Source: Solirubrobacter sp044865965 (lineage in GTDB: Bacteria; Actinomycetota; Thermoleophilia; Solirubrobacterales; Solirubrobacteraceae). Taken from it: a stretch of DNA of 18,345 nucleotides. Of this stretch, positions 14,488 through 18,345 are shown piece after piece. Location of the stretch: the NCBI GenBank assembly GCA_044865965.1, contig JBIOTP010000390.1, positions 1 to 18,345 on the forward strand. Reading direction: 5' to 3'. A program made the position numbers and the translations under genes. Position 1 is the first letter of the stretch; each line of letters begins with the position of its first letter. Under the pieces are notes generated by a model that saw only the letters and a list, made by a program, of their open reading frames with translations, was not told where the DNA came from and searched no databases.

Positions 14488-16140
14488 ATGCATCGATCGT
14501 CCATCACCTGCCGCCCCCGGCTCGCCGCCGCCGGCGCAAGAGCCCGGCGGAACTGGGAAACGCAAGCGCGCCGGGTGACCGGAACGGCGCTCGCGCTGAT
14601 CGCGTTGAGCATGCTGGCGGCGGTCGACGGCGCCTCCGCCGCGGCTCCGTGCACGGCCGGGGCGGTGGGGGCGACGACGAGGTTCACCGTCGGCGGAGAG
14701 TCGTGCTACTCGGTGCCGGCCGGAGTGCACATGGTCCACGTGGTGGCGACCGGCGGGGCGGGAGGCGACACGTTCGCCGGACGGGGCGCGCGGGCCGCCG
14801 AGGTGGCCGCCGACCTCGCGGTCACCCCCGGCGCGACGCTGTTCGCCGAGGTCAACGTCGGCGGCGGCGCCGCCGGCGCCAACGGCGCGGCCGGGGGAGG
14901 CGAGTCCGACGTCCGTTCGTGCTCGGTCACCGACGGCGCCTGCCCGGCCGTCGGCACGTCTCAGGATCCGCGACGGCTGGTCGCGGGCGGTGGAGGCGGC
15001 GGTGCGGCTGCGGGCGGCGGCGGCGACGGTGGCCTTCCCGGTGTCGGTCTCGACGTGCCGTGCAATCCGGGCGGCGCGGGCGGGCGCGGGTCTCCCGGTG
15101 GCTCCGGCGGCAGCGGGGGCGGATGCAATGGGGGCGGCGCCGGCGGCGCCGGCGCACCCGACGGCGGACTCGCCGGCGCGGCCGGCACCGCCGCGTCGGG
15201 CGGCAAGGGTGGGGACATGGCCCACGGTGGCGGTGGCGGCGGCGGCGGCTACTTCGGCGGTGGCGGCGGCGGCAGCAAGGGCGCCGCGGCGGGCAACGGA
15301 GGCGGCGGTGGCGGCGGGTCGAGCTACGGCCCCGTCGACGCGATGGTCGCCCTCGCCGCGCCCGGAGCCCCGGCCGCGGTGGCGATCACGCCGCTGGCGG
15401 CCACGTCGACGCTCAGCACCGGTGCTCTGTCGTTCCCGATCACGGATCAGCAGTCCAACAGCGCGCCCAAGAAGGTGACCGTGACCAACACGGGAAACCT
15501 GGCGCTCGTTGTCGCGGGCGTGGGCTTCGCCGGTACCGACGCGACCGACTTCTTCGTCAGCTCGGACACGTGTCGGGGACCCGTCGCGCCCGCCCAGAGC
15601 TGCGACATCGTGGTGCGCTTCAGTCCGCAAGCGAGCGATGGGGCCCGGAGCGCGACGCTGCGGCTCTACAGCAACTCGCTCGCCGGCCCCGACGAGGTCC
15701 AGCTGAGCGGCACCGCGGCATCGCTGCCACAGGGCGCCACCGGCGCGACCGGAGCGGCGGGTGCGACCGGAGCGGCGGGTGCGACCGGACCGGCGGGTGC
15801 GACCGGACCGGCGGGTGCGACCGGAGCCTCCGGGCCGGCCGGCGCACTGGTCGAGCCGGGGCAGCCGAGGCCGGACGCGCGCGCGACGTGCAGGCTGTCC
15901 GGCCGTCGAAGCGTCACCTGCGCGATCACGCTCGTCGGCGCCGGCGAGGCGCGCATGACCGCCGTTCGGCTCAGCCGCGCCGGTCGCACCTACGCCGCGG
16001 CCGACGTGCCGGGCAACCCGGCCCGACTGCGGCTGCGGACGGTGCGGCCCGTGCGCCCGGGCCGCTACGCGCTCGGAATCCGAATCGTCGACGGGCTCGG
16101 CCGGCCGAACACGATCCGAACCGCCGTGACCCTGGCCTGA
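14488..16140 (+). CDS. Secreted surface protein: Gly-rich, ASH-like, collagen-like and beta domains
   Basis: The 550-residue product begins with a signal-peptide-like region (Arg-rich, then hydrophobic 31-47, likely cleavage near ASAAA at 49-53). Residues about 60-290 form a Gly-rich domain: FTVGGESCYSVPAGVHMVHV leads into runs of Gly ending GGGGGGGSSYGPVD, resembling bacterial ALK-like glycine-rich domains. Residues about 300-410 resemble an ASH/choice-of-anchor-D domain (KKVTVTNTGNLALVVAGVGF, then a Cys362-Cys372 pair and VVRFSP). Twelve Gly-X-Y triplets follow (416-451), then a C-terminal beta domain (about 465-550) with Cys468 and Cys478. It is probably displayed on or near the envelope as a structural or adhesive protein. 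The start ATG has GAGAGG 8 nt upstream. No membrane anchor or sorting motif is seen at the C-terminus. Assignments are by motif and composition only. Confidence 0.75.
   Translation: MHRSSITCRPRLAAAGARARRNWETQARRVTGTALALIALSMLAAVDGASAAAPCTAGAVGATTRFTVGGESCYSVPAGVHMVHVVATGGAGGDTFAGRGARAAEVAADLAVTPGATLFAEVNVGGGAAGANGAAGGGESDVRSCSVTDGACPAVGTSQDPRRLVAGGGGGGAAAGGGGDGGLPGVGLDVPCNPGGAGGRGSPGGSGGSGGGCNGGGAGGAGAPDGGLAGAAGTAASGGKGGDMAHGGGGGGGGYFGGGGGGSKGAAAGNGGGGGGGSSYGPVDAMVALAAPGAPAAVAITPLAATSTLSTGALSFPITDQQSNSAPKKVTVTNTGNLALVVAGVGFAGTDATDFFVSSDTCRGPVAPAQSCDIVVRFSPQASDGARSATLRLYSNSLAGPDEVQLSGTAASLPQGATGATGAAGATGAAGATGPAGATGPAGATGASGPAGALVEPGQPRPDARATCRLSGRRSVTCAITLVGAGEARMTAVRLSRAGRTYAAADVPGNPARLRLRTVRPVRPGRYALGIRIVDGLGRPNTIRTAVTLA
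15745..15834 (+). repeat. 18-bp tandem repeat encoding collagen-like Gly-X-Y triplets
   Basis: Five 18-bp units begin at 15745, 15763, 15781, 15799 and 15817, each opening gcgaccgga. They alternate between GATGAAG and GATGPAG coding and form most of the 12-triplet collagen-like stretch (about 15733-15840). The near-identity of the first two and the next two units suggests recent duplication. Confidence 0.85.
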
Positions 16141-16151
16141 CGCGAACCTGC

Positions 16152-16199
16152 GGCCACGCCCATGCTCGGCGCACACGCGTTGTCGGCACGGGCGTGGCC
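16152..16199 (+). terminator. Long GC-rich hairpin after the surface-protein gene
   Basis: GGCCACGCCC (16152-16161) and GGGCGTGGCC (16190-16199) are perfect 10-bp arms, starting 12 nt after the TGA. The inner bases extend the stem by about three pairs after one mismatch. There is no T-run, as is common for terminators in GC-rich actinobacteria. Confidence 0.55.
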
Positions 16200-16201
16200 C
16201 T

Positions 16202-16360
16202 GTTCCAAATCCGGTCGCGCTCCGGTACTGCTGGCTCAGCGAGTTGGACCTGATGGCGGAGAAGGCCGGCCTTCGCCTGCGGGATCGGTACGCCGACTGG
16301 GACCGGCGGCCATTCGCGTCTGACAGCGCGAGCCACGTCTCCGTGTACCGGCTCGGCTGA
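16202..16360 (+). pseudogene. 3' remnant of a class I SAM-dependent methyltransferase gene
   Basis: An open frame to TGA at 16358-16360 encodes about 52 residues resembling the C-terminal end of SAM-dependent methyltransferases: LRYCWLSELDLMAEKAGL, then LRDRYADWDRRPF and DSASHVSVYRLG. In that family this end has the pattern RYxWxSELDLMxxxAGLRLxxRWxxW...F...SxSHVSVY (known family pattern, recalled rather than aligned). No upstream methyltransferase core (no glycine-rich SAM motif) is present; the sequence before it is the surface-protein gene and its hairpin. It has no credible start or ribosome binding site, so it is read as a truncated gene relic. Confidence 0.6.
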
Positions 16361-16416
16361 CCGGCCCGCAACGCAGACGCCGCCGGCCGCCGGCGACGGG
16401 GTGCGAACATGATCGG

Positions 16417-16506
16417 ATGAGCGCGCATCGAGCGGGCACACGCGAGGAGTGGCCGGCGGCGCGAGTCGCGCTGCTCGACGAGGAGAAGGAGCTGACGCGT
16501 CGCGGG
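16417..16506 (+). pseudogene. 5' remnant of a DUF899 (thioredoxin-like) family gene
   Basis: From ATG at 16417 about 30 codons read as the typical N-terminus of DUF899 proteins: GTREEWPAARVALLDEEKEL followed by TRRG. The family then usually continues with a DELARxRRxLPW block, but here the similarity stops abruptly after about 16506. The open frame runs on into the next gene in another frame with Arg-rich shadow sequence. It is therefore a gene start cut off from its body. The identification is from memory of the family motif. Confidence 0.6.
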
Positions 16507-16582
16507 ACATCGACCACTCGCATAGAGTCGCCCCTACGGCCGCCCGGACTCGGAGCGGTCCGCGTCTGGAGAGGAAGCCGGA

Positions 16583-17788
16583 GTGAAGCGACTCGTGCTG
16601 CTGGTCTGTCTGATCGTCTTCGGCGCCGGCGCACGAGCGAACGCGATCGCGAGCGGCGGCGATCGGAACCTTGCCGCCGCAGCGAGCGGCGACGGGTGCG
16701 TCTCGCCGGTCTCCTACCCGGGCGACGGCGCGTCCAGGGAGGCGATCGCCCAGTGGATGGCGCACGGCGCGCGAGCCCGCGGAATCCCGGGTGAGCTGCC
16801 CGTCATGGCGGCGCTGGTCGAATCCGGCCTGAAGAACCTGAACGCCGGTGACGTGGACAGCAAGGGCTACTTCGCGATGCGCGTCGCCATCTGGAACACC
16901 GGTCCGTACGCCGGGTTCCCCGACAACCCCGAGCTGCAGTTGAGGTGGTTCATCGACCAGGCCCTCAGCGTCCGCACGGCGCGCGTCGCCGCGGGCGACG
17001 CCGGTTTTGGGCTCGACCCCGACAAGTGGGGCGAGTGGATCGCCGACGTGCAGCGTGCGCCCCAGCAATACCGGGACCGCTATCAGCTCCGCCTCGCGGA
17101 GGCGCGGGGGCTGATCGGTCCCGACTGCCTCGGGTTCGCGCTCCCGCATGCCACGGACGATGCCTACGCGGTGCTGCAGGGGTCATCGCTGAGCGTGGCC
17201 GCGCCGGGGGTGCTGGCCAACGACTCGAGCCCCGGGGCGCTGTCCGCGCTGCTCGTCTCGACTCCGGCGCACGGCACGCTCAGCTTCGCTACAACCGGAG
17301 GCTTCGACTACCAGGGCTCCGAGGGCTTCACGGGGACGGACTCCTTCACGTATCGCGCCAGGGACGGCGCCTTCCAATCCGACGTCGCCACGGTGACGCT
17401 CACGGTCGCTCCGCTTCCGGCTCCGGCCCCGGCTCCTGCGGCCGGTCCGACCGCGTCCCCGCCGTCGAATGGAGCCCCGGCGATCTCCACGGCCAAGGCC
17501 TTCTCGCTGCCCTCCGCGCGGAGGTGCGTCAGCCGACGCAACTTCACGATCCGGATCCGCAGGCTGCCCGGGGTCGTGTGGGTGCGCGCCACGGTGACGG
17601 TCAACGGCAAGCGCGTGAAGACCGTCAAGCGGTCGAGGATCACGGCGCCCGTGAACCTCACCGGGCTCCCCAAGGGCCGCTTCACGGTCGACATCACCGC
17701 CACGACGAGCGACGGTCGCACCGTCACCGGCAAGCGCGCCTACCACACCTGCGCCCGCAAGCGCCGCTCACCGGGCCCGTCGCTCTAG
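16583..17788 (+). CDS. Secreted protein: transglycosylase-like domain, cadherin/VCBS-like domain, beta domain
   Basis: The 401-residue product starts with a signal peptide (VKRLVLLVCLIVFGAGARANA). Residues about 48-182 resemble a lysozyme/transglycosylase-like domain (AIAQWMAHGARARGIPGELP, then ALVESGLKN with Glu80 and KGYFAMR). The usual Gln after GYF is Ala, so activity is uncertain. Residues about 188-276 match a bacterial Ig/cadherin-like VCBS-type module (ATDDAYAVLQGSSLSV, APGVLANDSS, GTLSF, GFTGTDSFTYRARDG). A Pro/Ala linker (278-296) leads to a C-terminal beta domain (about 305-393) with Cys317 and a Cys close to the C-terminus. It probably acts in the cell wall or outside the cell. 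The GTG at 16583 has GAGAGG 8 nt upstream. The gene stands alone, preceded by gene relics. Confidence 0.75.
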   Translation: MKRLVLLVCLIVFGAGARANAIASGGDRNLAAAASGDGCVSPVSYPGDGASREAIAQWMAHGARARGIPGELPVMAALVESGLKNLNAGDVDSKGYFAMRVAIWNTGPYAGFPDNPELQLRWFIDQALSVRTARVAAGDAGFGLDPDKWGEWIADVQRAPQQYRDRYQLRLAEARGLIGPDCLGFALPHATDDAYAVLQGSSLSVAAPGVLANDSSPGALSALLVSTPAHGTLSFATTGGFDYQGSEGFTGTDSFTYRARDGAFQSDVATVTLTVAPLPAPAPAPAAGPTASPPSNGAPAISTAKAFSLPSARRCVSRRNFTIRIRRLPGVVWVRATVTVNGKRVKTVKRSRITAPVNLTGLPKGRFTVDITATTSDGRTVTGKRAYHTCARKRRSPGPSL

Positions 17789-17801
17789 CGAGCCACGCGC
17801 G

Positions 17802-18027
17802 TCAGCCGCCGCCCGCGACGACCACGAGGTCCCGTGACCACGCCCGCGAGGAAGCCGGCCGCGAGCAGCGCGAACCCGAGCTCGCGGTGGCCGTGGCGGC
17901 GCATCGCGTTCCAGACTTCGCCGATGACGTAGAGGACCGCGCCGCCGGAGACGGCGTAGAACGCGAGCTCCAGCGGCTCCGACGTGACGCTGTAGCCGAC
18001 GGCGGAGCCGAGGAACGTGGGGCCGCC
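17802..18027 (-). pseudogene. C-terminal remnant of a ZIP-family metal transporter, frameshifted
   Basis: Read leftwards from about 18027, one frame gives GGPTFLGSAVGYSVTSEPLE, then LAFYAVSGGAVLYVIGEVW and HRELGFALLAAGFLAGVVT. This is the last two membrane helices and the connecting loop of ZIP-type transporters. At 17831-17833 (CCC on the + strand) the frame breaks; dropping one base restores TDLVVVAGGG and a TGA at 17802-17804, the kind of ending the family has. Without the correction the frame reads Arg-rich sequence to 17785. The first three quarters of a ZIP protein are missing, and what lies upstream is a regulator fragment in a different frame. It is a truncated relic, or a deletion plus indel (or assembly error). 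Confidence 0.62.
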
Positions 18028-18345
18028 GCGAGGTCCTCGTCGCCGGAGGGCGACTGGACCCACGCCCACAGCGCGTCGTGGTCCTCGGCGGTCATCACGG
18101 CCTGGTGCAGCCAGGCCTCGAGCGCGTCGCGCTCGCGCACGACACCGGGGGCCTCGGAGTGGGGCAGCAGCGGGCCCTCGTAGCGCTCGGCCGCCTCGCG
18201 CACCGCACCGCGATCGAGCAGTCCCTGGACGCGCGCGACATCGCATTCGACGTCAATGCACAGCCGGTACGGCTCGGTCTCGATGCACCGGCCGAGCAGC
18301 TTGCGGAGCCGGAAGACCTGGACGCGGACGGTGCTCGGCTGGCCG
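18024..18345 (-). pseudogene. C-terminal fragment of a GAF/BTAD-type transcriptional regulator (runs off window)
   Basis: From the right edge the - strand encodes about 107 residues: STVRVQVFRLRKLLG, TEPYRLCIDVECDVARVQGL, REAAERYEGPLLPHSEAPGV, then LWAWVQSPSGDEDLA. This resembles the C-terminal output region of actinobacterial GAF-domain regulators (acetoin/aldehyde-operon type), where a winged-helix end is followed by a BTAD-like helical part. The similarity stops at about 18024-18035, just where the ZIP-like sequence begins in another frame. The protein normally continues for a few dozen more residues. The frame stays open to TGA at 17802 but only as shadow sequence. If the upstream part is intact outside the window, the protein may still function with a replaced tail. 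Confidence 0.55.

Noticed and set aside
14368..16428. 686-codon - strand frame opposite the surface protein
   Set aside because: Arises from antisense reading of Gly codons as Ala/Pro/Arg; no motifs, while the + strand has a signal peptide, ribosome binding site and domains.
16417..16794. 125-codon + strand frame as an intact gene
   Set aside because: Only the first 30 codons look like a family; it then runs 212 bp into the secreted-protein gene in a different frame.
17775..17790. Short inverted repeat TCGCT-CT-AGCGA at the stop of the secreted-protein gene
   Set aside because: Only five pairs with a 2-nt loop, overlapping the stop codon; too short to call a terminator.

Overview
This is very GC-rich DNA with Ala/Arg/Gly-rich proteins and frequent GTG/TTG starts. 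That, with GAF-type regulator and ZIP-type gene tails and Gly-rich or cadherin-like secreted proteins, suggests an actinobacterium, most likely of the class Thermoleophilia (Solirubrobacterales-like). The taxonomic call is an inference from composition and gene style; there is no rRNA or marker gene.

Left part (1-2993, + strand): the 3' end of a gene for a Gly/Pro/Ala-rich disordered tail with 45-bp repeats. A non-coding array of eight 24-bp units follows, then two overlapping genes for a Wzz-like chain-length regulator and a Wzy-like polymerase or ligase. These two handle the assembly end of a Wzx/Wzy-type exopolysaccharide pathway.

Middle (2941-12640, - strand): a nine-gene operon read right to left. 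In order it encodes a DegT/DnrJ/EryC1 aminotransferase, a Gfo/Idh/MocA dehydrogenase, a short initiating sugar-phosphate transferase, an ATP-grasp ligase, a FemAB-like acyl/aminoacyl transferase, a flavin-dependent oxidoreductase, a MurJ/Wzx-type flippase, a family-4 glycosyltransferase and a secreted lytic-transglycosylase-like protein. Every junction overlaps or is separated by at most 2 nt, so the set is probably cotranscribed and translationally coupled. Together with Wzz/Wzy it reads as one surface-polysaccharide pathway. The ATP-grasp, FemAB-like and flavoprotein trio suggests that the repeat unit carries an amide-linked or oxidised decoration (inference). The last operon gene and wzy are convergent and overlap by 53 bp.

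Right of the operon (12641-14176): a divergent intergenic region with two inverted repeats. Beyond it lie two convergent LuxR/NarL-type regulator genes whose receiver domains both lack key phosphorylation residues.

Right part (14488-18345): two secreted surface proteins. One joins a Gly-rich domain, an ASH-like domain, a collagen-like stretch and a beta domain. The other joins a transglycosylase-like domain, a cadherin/VCBS-like domain and a beta domain. Between and after them is a gene graveyard: a methyltransferase 3' end, a DUF899-type 5' end, and a fusion of a regulator tail to a ZIP-transporter tail with a frameshift. No tRNA, rRNA, CRISPR array, transposase or integrase was seen.
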